From assembly GCF_016545825.1 (NCBI RefSeq), contig NC_052618.1, positions 47,934,196 to 47,998,195 on the forward strand: 64,000 bases of DNA, read 5' to 3'. Position 1 is the first letter of the stretch, and every line of letters begins with the position of its first letter. Shown piece by piece: positions 1 to 12,553 of this stretch. The translations under genes were made by a program, and so were the position numbers. Source of the stretch: Eucalyptus grandis. Lineage: Eukaryota; Streptophyta; Magnoliopsida; Myrtales; Myrtaceae. Below the pieces are notes generated by a model. It searched no databases. It worked only from the letters and a program-made list of their open reading frames with translations, and had not been told where the DNA came from.

Positions 1-2499
1 GGCCTTCTCTTAGACTTTCTGGCTCCTTTTAGTTACGTTAGTTCGGGAGAAATTTTTCCCCTTGTAACAGAATAATTATCTGCCCTTTTCTTTTTCTTTT
101 CAAAAAGAATTTCCAACTATATAATTATCCGCCATGTCCTATGATTTATATATTTGGCTTGCCTGCCTGCCTGTCTCTACCTTATCTTGTTGCCATCTTA
201 GTGGGGTGGTTTAGTTTAGTGATTAGTACATGTGTTTTGAATGGATTTCCTAGGATGATTTGATCTGAAATTTGAAGGGGGATAAAAGACCCCCGAGGTG
301 GTTGTTTGAATTGACGTCGGATTGTTGTGCGAAACGCATCTGGAACTTAGACAGCCTCTTTCAAAGTCCAAGAGGTATTTAAATTCAGGTTTTTCCTATT
401 GAAATCCAACGCCAACCCGGTCATATTGTAAACCTACCGCAATGAATGTGGGCTAAAATATGAGTTTGTGACCTATTTTGATGGTCCAATTTCGATTCGT
501 CTTTCTTGCCCTTGTCTTTGTGCCACGCATTAGCATTTTCTATTAGGTTTGATGTCGGACCTCGTAATCGATTTTTTACGAGCTTATGCTGAATTTAGAA
601 TTTACACTTTATATTTACTCTTTATGATTCTGTAAGCACGCCCAGAAGTAGTTAGACTCACTAGTTGGCAGGGGGGAGGTCGCCCCTGCTCTCCAGGGGT
701 GAAAAATGGAAATCTGAAAACCCGATCAGGACCGGTCCGGCCCGACTTCTATTTGAAGTTTTGGGCCGGGCTTTTCTGGCTCAATGTGTAGCGCGAAATG
801 GCCCGGCCCAGCCTGAACTTTTTCTTCTCATTCTCTTTATTCCTAGAATTAAAAAAAAAATGATTACTATCACATCATAAAATATATATTAGATCTTCCA
901 TTTTAAAATGGTATGGAGAACAAACTAATACAAGCAAAGAGTCCAAATTGAAGTCGATTCAAAATCACAAACTCAAGTAGCTGTAGTTTCACTTATTCAA
1001 GAATACGAATATTGAAATTTTCAAGTGAACTAATAAAATAACTTACTGAAGATATGAACAAAGTTAATCATCATGAATATGAATAATCCAAATCATAATA
1101 AATTTGAAATCAGAAATTGTGTTGAACATTGTCACAAATAGTCATAATTTTCTCACTAAAAAAAAAACATTAAATTCTCCCATTGAACGTACTGTTCAAT
1201 TGAATTGATAGGATGAAAAATCATACCAGGAGGAGAAAGATGAATGGCCTACACACTTAATATTTATGACAAGTAATTAATAAAAAAACATAAGATATAG
1301 TGAGAAGCGTTAATCATGACAAAAGTAAATAATCCAAAATTGAACAGGTTTTATTTGATCAAGCTAGTGAAATCAATTTTTTCAACAAAGATTACTGGAG
1401 TGCATGCCAAATCATGCCATGAAATCGCAAGAGAAAAAAACATATGTACAACGATAAAATGCCGTGGGGAAAAAAAAGAGACAAATGGTCCTTGGGTTTA
1501 ATATGTAATGTCGATTTTAAACTTTGAATGTTCCCTAAACTGTAGCCAAATATATAATGTAGTCTCCAAAATTTTAATTTATTGAATGAAATTCGCGAAA
1601 TTTTGATATACGTTTAATATAAAAAGGTTGAATACTGATCTTGAATTGATTAAGGGAATATTGTGAATATTTTAATATAATTTAAGAATTACAATGAATA
1701 TATATTAAAGTCTAAGAATTATATTAAGTAGATTTTTGGATAAAATATATTAAATAGATTAAAAGTCCAATAATCACACATGAACATGAAGACATTAACA
1801 TGAAGACGTGGTTCGACGAATTAAAAGTGCACTTTATCAACTATTTTTGTCGTTTTCCGAGAATAAATATATTATATATATATACGAGCAAGTGGTGTTT
1901 AGTCTAGGCTATGGGAGAGGACAGATCCCCGCAAATTCCTAGAATTGCGCTCGTGTCCCAGACATTGTCGTGTCAGACCAATGTCATGTCGCCTTTATCT
2001 GACCAACACGTGTCGAGCAGCGGCGCGGTTGCGAGGTGGGGAGAATCTTCTCTCTCTCTTTCTCTCTCTCCGTCGACGTCGACGTAGACGACACGTCCCC
2101 ACCACCAAAAGCATCCTGCAGAGGAGATATCTGCCCTTCCCTTTTCCGTCCCCTTTCCCGTCCCCACCCCCCCACGCTATCATTGCTGGCTCCCGCTTAA
2201 ATCGTAAAGAGATCAGATCACCATTGCTGCGAGCTGCAAGCTGCCAGCTACCATTTCGCGATGACTTTCATCCTTGATATGTCGCTCTTCTAGCGATTCA
2301 CGCCTTTCGCTCGTATTAACCAGAAAGGGAAATAAAGTGACATTGCAAAGGATGGTGATCCAACCCCCTTACCTGACCCGACAAGCAAAGACAATTCTCG
2401 TGCTCGCGATTCAAGAAGAGCTTATGATCGCGAGTTTTGGTTTCTGCCCTAAGAAGCTCGAATTTAAGCGGGAGGTCATGGCCATGGATTGATAAATTA
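1..2499. other. intergenic, no gene recognised
   Basis: This stretch is mostly AT-rich with scattered short ORFs that match no family I recognise. A GC-rich patch at about 725-830 and a mixed patch at 1945-2480, holding a CT-rich run, a CACGTG box at 2007-2012 and an ACGTC-rich run, stand out from the background. The patch at 1945-2480 could be a promoter or leader remnant, but no coding exon follows it on either strand. Confidence 0.5.
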
Positions 2500-3310
2500 A
2501 GTCGCGTTTAGTAATCATTTTGCTCCTAAGAACAATTTCTAATCATAAATGATTCGGTTTTATTCTATTCTCAGAAATAATTGTTAAGAATTTTAAACCG
2601 TTTAATAATCGTCCAAAAATTTTATTCGCATAATAAAATTCTATTTGGTATCGTTTTGAAAATTTCGAATCAAAATCATTTTCTTTTATTTTTTAATAAT
2701 TTTATTACTTTTTTTCTTCTTTTCTCTTTTTCTTTTCTTTCTCTTCTTCTTCTTCGAGGATTTCCATCGCGACCTTGGGATGACCAATGGCCAGGCCGAC
2801 GGGCAGTCGGTGACCTCACCAAAGCATTGCCGGCCCTCGACAAGGTTGCGCCTCGTCAATTGAGCGGCGTTGCCTAGATCCGTGAGCTCAAGCTCACCTA
2901 GCCATGGCTTGGCCAGGGAGGCCTAAGTGAGGCTCGCTTGACCACCAGCAAGGCTTGACCTCGCTAGATCTAGCAAGGCGAGCCTCGCGATGGCTTGGTG
3001 CTCCTCTAGCGAGCTCGCCAAACTAGTCACCAACGACTGGCAGCGGTAGCTAAAGAAGAAGAGAGGGAAGAACAACGAGAAGAAGAGGAGAAAAAAATAG
3101 ATTGGCTTGATTTTGAAATTGTTCTCGGGAACAAGGAATCGATTTTTTTATTTATTTCTCGATTATATTCCAAATCTACTTTAAGGAACAAAAAAATAGA
3201 AATTTGTTCCTAAAAATGAAAATTTTATTAAATGAATTTCTGTTCCAAATTTACTCTCGGATATAAAATAATAGAAATTATTACTATTTGACAAGTTGTT
3301 AAATGCAGCC
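2500..3310. mobile_element. Tourist/PIF-Harbinger-like non-autonomous element with GC-rich core
   Basis: The 811-bp unit is flanked by TTA at 2497-2499 and TTA at 3311-3313. Its ends are imperfect inverted repeats: AGTCGCGTTTAGTAA at the left, and GGCTGCATTTAACAA when the right end is read inward on the other strand. The arms are AT-rich with pyrimidine tracts. The centre (about 2760-3060) is GC-rich with many CTCGCC and GGCGAG words. No transposase ORF is visible. It resembles the units at 49944-50872, 51431-52080 and 56762-57532 in plan, end motif and 3-bp target duplication. Confidence 0.6.
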
Positions 3311-3313
3311 TTA

Positions 3314-4860
3314 GTTACCCTCTAGCAAGGAGGATTCGGGAAAGCAACTCGGTAATTGTACGATGAAAATAATTTAATTTAATTTCAAATATAAGGGCTA
3401 GGTAACCCATTTTTAATTAGTATTTCATTCATCGTTTATAGATAGACATAATTATAATGGTTAGATAGCCATTTTCTACAGTGTTTATTATAGGTAGAAT
3501 TCTATTGGCTAAAATTTGAGAGTTTGTAATGTTGTTGAGTTTAGTTCACAACATAAAGGATTAACCAATATTGAAATTATCAAGAGGAAGAAAAAATTCG
3601 AGCATGTCGATCTATTGAGTTGGATTTACCTTTACTCAATAACTCAAACTAATAATATGTGAGTGGACTGTGATAATATTAACTACTCCACATTACACGA
3701 CATCTCTGATATAGGATTTCGTTCTTTACACCTTCACAAGCACACCTTAAAAAATCTCCCCCTCAAGTTTGGCAAATGTTGGTGATGACGGTATCTATAC
3801 TTTGGATTCCATCTCAATTGCCTTGGTGAGAAACAAGGGACACCATCTGCTACTTTGATTTGGGAGTCACATCAAAGATTTTCTTTTATCATGATATTCA
3901 CCAATCATTTATGCACATTAGAAATTTGGCCACCAATCAACCAATGGCTTTGATGCAATTTTATTGAACAATTGCAACTTATTAATATATGATATTGACC
4001 TACTTTCATTTACGAGATTAAGTCAATGAGTAACGAGCCATCTAAAATAATATCCACCGCTCTACATTACATCACTTCCCTAAGATGGGACTTCTTTCAT
4101 TTAACACCTTCACATGCGCACTTTAAAATTTACTCGTTGAAACTTTCCGAGGAGCTATTTCTCCATATTGATATTAGTGGAAGAAATTAGAGAGATGATA
4201 TGAAGATTTTTGCATGTAAAAAATAATATATAGAAGACTTTGTTTGTTTCATATAATATGAAGGACTTGAGAAATATTTTTCTTAAAACAACCACTCATT
4301 ACACAAATGAATGAATAAAAAATATTTTTATAGACATAAGTTGTTGCCAATAATAAAAATGTTTTTCATTAACAATTAGATGAAAAGAAGACGACACAAA
4401 TGATCTATGAATTTTGATTCAATGTGCAAAAAGACCCATAAGTTTTAACCCAATATGCAATGTATTTTATTAAATTTTAATTTATTCAATCGGTCCTTAA
4501 ACCTTTTAGCAAATATCAAATTTAGTCGCTAGATTATATAAAAAATGTTCGGTGTATAAATTTAAAATTTATGAATGCATTACATATCGAGTCAAAATTC
4601 ATGAATTATTTGCGTAATTTTCAATTATAAGAGCTAAAATGAAATTGGAATAATTGAAAACGATAGATTTCACTTAAATTCCACTAGATTCGATGGTCCA
4701 TTCTTATATCCACCGGTGAAAATTGAAACACACTCAACTTCTCAACTACTCCTCTCTCTCTCTCTCTCATATGTCCCCCAACTTGCAAGAAAGAAGACCC
4801 GCGCAAGATACCACCTCCTCCAGTTGATGTGGCCGTGACAGCCGCGGCGGGGGCCCACCG
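3314..4860. other. intergenic, degenerate repeats only
   Basis: No coding region was recognised. An imperfect direct repeat about 380 bp apart (around 3660-3760 and 4030-4140) shares a layout of a short purine run, CTCCACATTACA-like and CTCTACATTACA-like words, then ACACCTTCACA. It looks like old dispersed-repeat debris. The rest is AT-rich without features. Confidence 0.4.
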
Positions 4861-4870
4861 CCTGCCCCTT

Positions 4871-5011
4871 GACACGTGGCCGCTCCTCTCCCCCATCGAA
4901 ACGTGGCGGATGTTGACGAGGAGTGGGACCCGGCGTCCCTGCCGCTACTGCTGCCCCGCCCTGCCCCCCCTGCGTGCTTTTCGGGGACCACGTGTCTCAC
5001 GCGCGCACGTG
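4871..5011. promoter_or_regulatory. orphan G-box/ABRE cluster in a GC-rich block
   Basis: Three perfect CACGTG hexamers lie within 140 bp at 4873-4878, 4989-4994 and 5006-5011, with a further ACGTGGC-type core near 4900. They sit in a sharply bounded GC-rich block (about 4840-5215) inside AT-rich DNA. The first box has the context GACACGTGGC, the same as an ABA-responsive element and similar to the boxes upstream of the Ninja-family gene at 8071. No exon follows downstream on either strand, so the target is unknown. It could be a distal enhancer, a lost gene's promoter, or chance in GC-rich DNA. Confidence 0.35.
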
Positions 5012-5239
5012 ATCGCTGGTGTGCTGTCGGGGCGGTCAATCTCGCCCGCCCCCGCGCCCGCGCCCCCCCTGTGTCCTGAGACCGGAGTCAACGGGCCGTG
5101 GGGCCCGCGGCGCCTGCGACTTTGATCTGGGGTTTCTTCGACCGTTCGATCGACGGGGCGGTCGAGGTCCTCGTACGATCCGACGGCCTCGAGGGGTTTC
5201 CCAATGACGGGAAAACGGAGGAGGAGATTATTAGATGTT

Positions 5240-7880
5240 TGGAAAGCATTACATTATCAATCAATTGATAGGGTTTGCGATTTTTCTTCTTCTTTTTTTT
5301 TATAAATATTTTCATCGAGTGGAATACGACTCTTAAGATCGATATGGAAATCTCACAATCACAAAATAATTTATGTCTTAAAAAGAGTTGAAAATCGTAA
5401 ACTGAAACCAAACATGTAAAATGAATCAACAAACATCGTTAGATTTATTGAAAATCGAAATATTCATTTTATTTATTTATTTTCTATTTATATCCAAAGG
5501 CGTGAGTGCAAAGACTCGGCTACCGAATACCCTATAAAGCCAATGAAGTGATTACGTTCAAGCATTTAGCTAGTGCAATTCACCTAAACTTAGATAAATT
5601 TGCACATATTTGGTAGGATTTGAACAAATGGTGTTATGTTCTTACGCTCAAAATCACCTAATATCCCAAACAGCTGCAGCAACCTCTAGAGGTTTAGATT
5701 TATGGAACCCTAAGCTCAACGGTGCAATTCTCAATATTTTTTTTTTATATAAATTAATAGCAGTTACAGGTCTAATTCATTATGTCTAAAAAAAAATGGG
5801 ATTTCATCTAAAGTTCCAATATATATGTGCACCGTTTCGTGCTTTCAATTATCCAAATCCACGGTGAATCGCAATTTCTTTTGCTAGCTCGAGATGTCAG
5901 GTGTATCTTCCAATTTTTGCTTTTTCAAAAGACCGAAACCTATCGGTCCTCAAGATGCGGTCGTTGTCGTGAGTCCAAACCAAAGTCCTCGATTTTTAGA
6001 AGATCTAGATTGCATGGTGTAGGCAACCTTCCTTGAACTGGTCGTGTTGTGTTTCATTGGTTGCAATCATGACTTCTGAGGCTGCATAAAGCTCCTTACA
6101 ACAATCTTACCATTTTCACGCAAAGCTAAACCTCCCAAAAAATAGTTTGACAAAATAACAACTTTGGATGGGACATTAGATGTTACAAGTTCCCTTAATT
6201 AAAGCCTTGACATCCCTGTCAATGTTAGAGTATATCATTTATTGTTACCCTCCCGTATTTGATATGTGATATCAGTTCTGTTACGCGTCTAATGCGTTCC
6301 CACATCACGAATTTATTGAAGGGGGCTCAATCATCATATCATCTGTAACGACTTGATTGTTTCCTCGTGAACTAAAAGTCTCCAAAATGGGTTCTTTGAG
6401 TGCCCGCACAAGATGTTGCACATTCGAAGCTCGTATTTATGTATTAATCGCTCAAGATGACTTTTATCATTTGATATGGGACATCGAGATGGCTGTGCTT
6501 CTCTACCACCATAGGGAACTAGACACCATTGGCATCGGGATAGGAAAAATATCCATGCTCAACATCATTGCTTGGTACTGAATTAATATTTTCCCCATTC
6601 TAATCACAACTCAATTGCCTCGACACTCTTTTAAAACACACTACATTAGTTTGAAATTGTATCTTATTTATCTGATGATAATAATCCTAACAATCCCAAA
6701 TTTTTATTTAAATGAGAATGTTATGAATGCTTTTTTGAGAAAATAAATAAATAAACAAAGTTGGATAAAAGATAAATCCGATCCCCAACACATGGAAATT
6801 CTAATAGATACTTTGATAATCGATTTTCGGAGCACGACTCATGAACAGTACTGGAGAACGTGGCGGTCAAATTCACACGAGGCTTGGAATGTGGTTTTTT
6901 GGCTATAAAAAGGCCAAGTTGCTTATAAAAATCCAATCTCAATTAAGAAATGGATAAGTGGGTAGCAGCAAAGATTAACCTAAAAGCAAAGCAAAGCAAG
7001 AATAAATAATTGAAAAAAACCCAGGAAACAATTAATCAAATCGATCGACCTCGTCCCACCATTTCGTTTTATCATTAAATTTCCCCACCACCTTTTCGAG
7101 GAAAACAAGAAAATGGGAATATTTTCCGTTGCCCCCACGCGATCGATTTTGAAAATTTCGATTATTCGGAAGCCGCTTTCGTCCAGAAATTAATGACCGT
7201 ATCTTAATCATCGTATTGTCATCCTAAGCAATCATCATCGATTCACCAACTTGAGATTGAGAATCGCTGTCAATTCCGCAAAAAATTTAAGTCAATAATA
7301 AAAGATCTAGCGGCCCTCGTTCGGGAAGAAAAAGAAGAGTTTAGTTGCAATAATTTATCAACCAACTTGTGTAAAATCATTTTCCGAATCAACAGTCCCT
7401 AATATTCTATGTTGGACGGTCTGAAATTTTTTTGGAATCGTCCCACACTTGCAATTATTTTATTGAAATCTCAAGTGGGGACAGCAAGTTGAGATAGTGG
7501 ACGCTTATATCACCCTTTTTCTTTACGATAGCAACTGACCCCAAACACAACTTGCAACATATTTTATTTCGGGCGAAAAAATAATAATAAACAAAAGCAA
7601 CATGAGCACGAATCGAAATTGAAAAAGATGCAAAAGAACGATTTTAAAAGGTCAGGAAATTTTGAACGAACTCATTTATCATTGTCAAGTCATGTAAGTT
7701 TAAATTTTAGATATTGATATAAAAGTTCTTTTGATTTGAACGTGATAAGGTTTCGTTACCAAATGGATGATTACATATGCATGAATGATAATGTTTAAAA
7801 ATTTGTCAGCAATTTTATTTTATCAATGGGATCGAAATCTGGGTTAGAAATCTTGCGCAAATTCTAAGTTCACCCGACAA
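5240..7880. other. intergenic, no gene recognised
   Basis: The DNA is AT-rich. Several ORFs of 60-75 codons show neither family motifs nor splice partners. I see no RNA gene, no terminal repeats and no long tandem array. Confidence 0.45.
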
Positions 7881-8070
7881 GCATTATGAAAATGGATGGA
7901 GGAGGAGGAGGAGGAGCGAGTCCAGCTGTGGAGCAGGAAGGGCGACGAAGCGGGTCGGTTCGGGTCGGGTCGGGTCGGGTCGGCCGGGGGCGATCACTTC
8001 AGCTTGCAGCCAGAGAGGACAAACGGAGCGGCAGCTTCTTTTAGCCCGCCGGGGGGCCAAGATTATCTGG

Positions 8071-8305
8071 ACACGTGGCGCGCCCCACCGTCCTCCCCCC
8101 AATAGCCAGTAGGGGGCGACGCGTGGCCTGCTCCCGCGCCTGGTGCATTGTCGACACGTGTCGCCGCGTAGGCATCTCGTTGTCCCTCGGGGGGTGTGGA
8201 GAAAGGCGCCAAAAGGACACTGCCACTCCGGAAACAGTGCCTCGATCTCGCCACGTGTCGCCTCGACCCCCCTTCCGGACATCCACTTGGGGGCTCTCCA
8301 CGTGG
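8071..8305 (+). promoter_or_regulatory. ABRE/G-box cluster with CE3-like element upstream of the Ninja/AFP gene
   Basis: Four CACGTG cores occur in 235 bp: ACACGTGG at 8071-8078, the palindrome GACACGTGTC at 8153-8162, CCACGTGTCG at 8251-8260 and CCACGTGG at 8298-8305. Between the first two lies ACGCGTGG at 8119-8126, which matches the core of coupling element CE3 known from ABA-responsive promoters. ABFs/ABI5-type bZIP factors bind ACGTG cores and work through paired or coupled elements. AFP/Ninja genes are known ABA-inducible feedback repressors, so this predicts ABA control of the gene starting at 8855. The cluster ends about 550 bp before the ATG and is followed by a CT-rich leader. Confidence 0.7.
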
Positions 8306-8378
8306 GCCCTCCCTGGCCCCGGGGGCATTTTCGGTAATTCGCTCCCCCCTCCTCCTCCTTCCGTCTTCTCCCCTGTGA

Positions 8379-8400
8379 CTCTCTCTCTCTCTCTCTCTCT
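8379..8400 (+). repeat. (CT)11 microsatellite in the probable 5' leader
   Basis: Eleven uninterrupted CT dinucleotides are followed by a further CT-rich tract to about 8445. Such pyrimidine runs are common in plant core promoters and 5' leaders. The tract lies between the ABRE cluster and the start codon at 8855. Confidence 0.8.
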
Positions 8401-8854
8401 GGTGTCCAGAAAGAACTCTCTCTCCCTTTCTCTCTCGCCCATCTGTCCTGCGAGCGCTCCTTTTTCTCGTGTCTCTCTTTGCAAGTCGTGATATTTTTCT
8501 TTCTCGGAACGAGGAAGGGAAGGGGAAATTGCAACCCACCTTTTCTTTTTCTTTTTTCGCGTGTTTTGTCGTCAAATTCGGCCGATTTCTCCCCCTTGGT
8601 CTTCCTTCTCTGTCCGTCGCGAGAGGAGCGGCTGCAGCAATTCGGAGGCTGAATCGGGAAGAATTAAGATTGAAAGTCGGAGTTTCGGGATGTGGGTACT
8701 GTTGAATCGGATCGGAGAAGCTGTTCTTCCTTCGCATCGAGGGTGGTAGTTGCTGAAGCTGTCCAATTCTCGGTAGGAAAGGAGGACCAGAGTCAGTTGA
8801 ACCGTCAATTCTCTTCCTTTTTTGTTTTTTTTTTTTTTTCTGGGGGGAAAAGAA

Positions 8855-11354
8855 ATGGAGAAGTGCTCGAGGGATCTGCTGCAGAAGTTCATGTGCTCGA
8901 GCAGCGGCGTGCACCGGCCGGAGTACCGGACGCCCAACGAGGAGACGGAGGAGCTCGAGCTGAGCCTCGGGCTGTCGCTCGGCGGCAAGTTCGGGGTCGA
9001 CAAGAGCTCCGGCAAGCTGTTCCGGTCGTCGTCGATAGCCGGGGCGATGACCCTCTTGGGCGACGAGGACAACCCCACGACGTTGCCGTCGGTGCCGTAC
9101 CCGTCCCTCATGAGGACCTCCTCATTGCCCACGGAGACGGAGGAGGAGTGGAGGAAGAGGAAGGAAATGCAGACGCTGCGGCGGATGGAGGCAAAGAAGA
9201 GGCGGTTGGAGAGGCAGAGGAGCTTGAAGACCGAGAGGGAAGGCGGCTGTGACGACGAGAAGCCCGACATCGAGGGCAATTTGGGTTTGAATTCGAGGGA
9301 TAAGCATCAGATTTTGGTGGCTAATGGGGTGTGCCATGTACGCGAAATCAAATCGTACATAAATGACGGAATCCTCCAACGCCCTGAAAGTTCCTTGAGG
9401 TGTTACAATAGTAAGCTGCCGCCTTTTGGGCTGGCCGGTTGGGCCGAAGCAGCCAAACAGGCCCTAATCGGTGCCGGGGTTGACGTGGGAATCAAAGGGA
9501 AGTGCAGGGCATCTGGCGGTGGCGGCGGAGGATCGGCGGCGCCAGGGGTGGAGGCACAAGGAAAGATCTCATTAGATAGGTCAGAATCAGATATTAAAAC
9601 TGCTCTAATTCAAGGTAATGTGGTGATTTTTCCTTCTTTGCTTCTGCTGGATCTGTTATCTACATTTCAAGTTAAGCAAATGTGCAGTGGTTTGTTGGCC
9701 TGTCTTGTTCATGGTCATTGGAAATTGAGGACTGGGTTACTGTTCTGGAGTGCTAACGTGACAACTTGATCTGAGCGCTCTATCAACCAATGCTGAATGA
9801 TTTAGATGTATTGATACGACGGTTATGGTGGAATTTAGTTTGAGAACAAGCAATGTGGGCAGTATAGTCGAATGGGAAAGACATTTGCGGTTAGGATTGA
9901 CGAGATCTCCCTTTCATTGTCTCTTGCACGTTTCAGGGAACGAGTGAGCATGCTGCTGGCTTTTGCAGTCACAATGCATATAATTGATACATGTACCTTT
10001 TGATGGCAGTTGCAACCAAACCTCATTCCGAACAATGAAGTTGTTTAGTTTACTAATCTTGTTCCCAGAGCACGGGTCATATTGATAAAGCTATCTTTGA
10101 TGATAATGCTTTCAGTCTTCTGCCATTATACCTGGAGATCAGTGACACTTGCCCTAGGTTTGACTTTTCATTTGATAACTATGAGATGAATGCTCTCTCA
10201 GCAGAAGCGATAAGTCATGTCCAGTACTGTCTTCTGTACATGTGGCTTCAGAAGGGAACAGTGATGAACTAGAATTCAGCTGGACTGAGCATTATGCGGA
10301 CGTAGACATTCTTGTGACGTGTAGGTAAAGAATTGGCAAAAGTGCGTTCGAACATAGTTGAGTATAATCCATCTGAATTGAGCTGAATTTACTTGGAAAA
10401 ATTAATACTGAAAGATGACTTTGCTAGTGGGAACTTAGAATCTTTTTTTCTTTTGGCTGAGATGGCATATTATATAAGATGATCTTTGCAAAATCTTCCC
10501 ATTTGTGATGCAAATCACACTTCAATCGCATAATGGTTAGGTCTCTCGTATTGTGATCTTTGGTCTAGAAGCGTTAGGACTGTAAAATTTAGCCACTTAT
10601 TTCCTGACTTGCGTTGCTTGTTTGCTTAAATTAAGCTCTCAGGATAAATCTACTCGATGCATGGCAGTTTTAGAACCGAAGTTGATTGTGTTTAAGCAAA
10701 AACGGAATTACCTTAGATTTATTTGTATTGATTGGCGACAGGATAGTTTGCAGCAGTTCAACTATCTGGACAGAAAATATCGTCCTATCATTTGATTGCA
10801 ACCTCTGCAGCTGCAAAGAGCTACATTCATGACTTCTACGTCTTCATTTCGTAGCCAATGGGTCGGGATATGTAATTCTTGTCCAATGGCAATCACTCAT
10901 GGCTTCATCCTAACTTTTGTCCATTCTGTCCCCAGGATCGAGCAGTTGCAGGCATGACAACGGCTCCATTGTTAAGCAGCTCCTGCAAGAAGCAAACAAT
11001 AAACTGGTGCGTACCCTTTCGTCTAAGGCGGATGAGAATCTGAACAATACTCTAATAAGAGCAGAAAATCAGAGTCCTCTCAAGAAATCCAATTCGGTGG
11101 ATAATGGGGGCAAAGATTTCGTGACAAACGCAACAGTGGATATGCCCTGGGTTTTCACGCGCGGTGATGGTCCAGACGGGAAGAGAATAGAAGGCATACT
11201 GTATAAGTATGGGAAGGGAGAGGAAGTTAGGATAGTGTGTGTGTGCCATGGAAATTTCCTCTCGCCCGCAGAGTTTGTCAAGCACGCCGGCGGAGGTGAT
11301 GTGGCTAACCCTCGGAAGCATATATTTATCAGCACAAATCCTGTTATTTCTTAG
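8855..11354 (+). CDS. Ninja-family protein (ABI5-binding-protein/AFP-like transcriptional repressor)
   Basis: Exons 8855-9614 and 10936-11354 give 392 residues. The 1321-bp intron begins GTAATG and ends CCCAG, and splicing keeps the phase (GGA glycine across the junction). Residues 33-44 carry an EAR repression motif (LELSLGLSLGG), the site that recruits TOPLESS corepressors in this family. About residues 94-122 form a basic stretch (EEEWRKRKEMQTLRRMEAKK) typical of the family and a likely nuclear localisation signal. The last 70 residues are the conserved C-terminal domain that binds ABI5-type bZIP or JAZ proteins, with PWVFTRGDGPDGKRI, VCVCHG and SPAEFVKHAGG visible. The middle is low complexity, with a run of six glycines. 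The start is the ATG right after a poly-T leader; the frame upstream has no other ATG. Family assignment is firm, but whether it acts in ABA or jasmonate signalling is inference. Confidence 0.93.
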
Positions 11355-12553
11355 TGATAGTAGTAGCTCTGTCGCCCCCGAAAGAAATAGTGGGGGGCGG
11401 ACCTGGAAGGGATAGAGATTTTTCAAAATTTTCTTGTTTCTCTCTGGAATCTTTTGAATTCTTGATTTGCTTTTCCATTCTTCATCTGAATAGATCTATA
11501 CAAATCCGAGATGCCCTCTTTCCCTGGATGATCAGTCAGGTGTGCAATGACACAAAAAAAGATAAAAAATAAAAATTAACACCTTGATGACTGAAATTTG
11601 TCTCTCATTTTAGTTGGTCCCCAGGAAGTCTGATTTGTGTCGCTTTACCTAGTCAGTTTACCCAGTTTCGCGCATATGAATGAGCCATATATGTGCGAGA
11701 AATGGGTTTGTGTCGGATTGTCCCCACATTTGCTGGTCGAGGGCGGCCAGTCGATGGAACTGCTTGAGAAATGAAGGAAAAACTAAAAAGAACCACTGGC
11801 GGGCGGGGATTAGGCAAATTAATGCTTGTCACTGTTGCGAGCAAGGTGCTGGAATAAGTCGCATGCGCATGTCCATATTTGCTTATGGTCGAGGTCTCGA
11901 TTTCCGTCATTGTTAGTAAACTTGTGTTTGGAATGACGATGAAAAGGGTCAGATGGAAAACGGAACAGAAGAGAATTCCCTGACCATTTGATCATTGGTC
12001 GAACTATAGCTATTATCTTTTTGTTCTTCCCCCTTAATGCGGCAAATCCCAAATCAAATTTTCTCATGAAGAGCAGTACAAGGCGTTCGATTCTAAAAGG
12101 TCAACCTGGAGGATGCGATGTCTAGTCTCATCATATATCTCGCTTCGAAAGGAAGAGGGAAGCAGATGGATAATGATGCAAATGACAATGTCTCGATCCA
12201 AAAAAAAAAAAAGTGGCAATTAGAAATAGTCAAGCGTGTAATGTATCGTGTTAATTTGAGTCGCGGGAAGATCAACAGACGCCATGCGAAGGACTTGCAT
12301 GCGCATGCAAAGTCCACGTTATCCATAGAGAAACAGAAAAGAATTGAAAATCTGATTTCTTTGGATGACGGCAACAGACTGCCGGATCTTTCTCGCGATT
12401 AGCCACATCTGAAAGTTTGAATGCAGATTTTTAGTGGATAAGCAAACCAACAAAAGCAGATCTCTAGCCCTTTATAAGCCAACACGACCATAACAAAAAG
12501 AACGAAGCAAGCAAAACAAGGGGGCTCCAGAAGGCGTTGCGGAGCAAGTCGAG
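11355..12553. other. 3' flank of Ninja gene and promoter of GDPD gene
   Basis: No further coding region is recognised. A polypyrimidine tract follows the Ninja stop codon. The last 100 bp before 12554 contain the word CTTTATAAGCC (about 12469-12479), a plausible TATA region for the phosphodiesterase gene about 80 bp upstream of its ATG. Confidence 0.4.

Noticed and set aside
665..880. 71-codon ORF with a GC-rich patch
   Set aside because: Composition-driven; no start context, no splice partner and no recognisable domain.
8063..8914. Long minus-strand ORFs across the Ninja promoter and first exon
   Set aside because: They arise from GC-rich, CT-rich promoter sequence. They show no domain and no splice partners, and overlap the conserved plus-strand exon.
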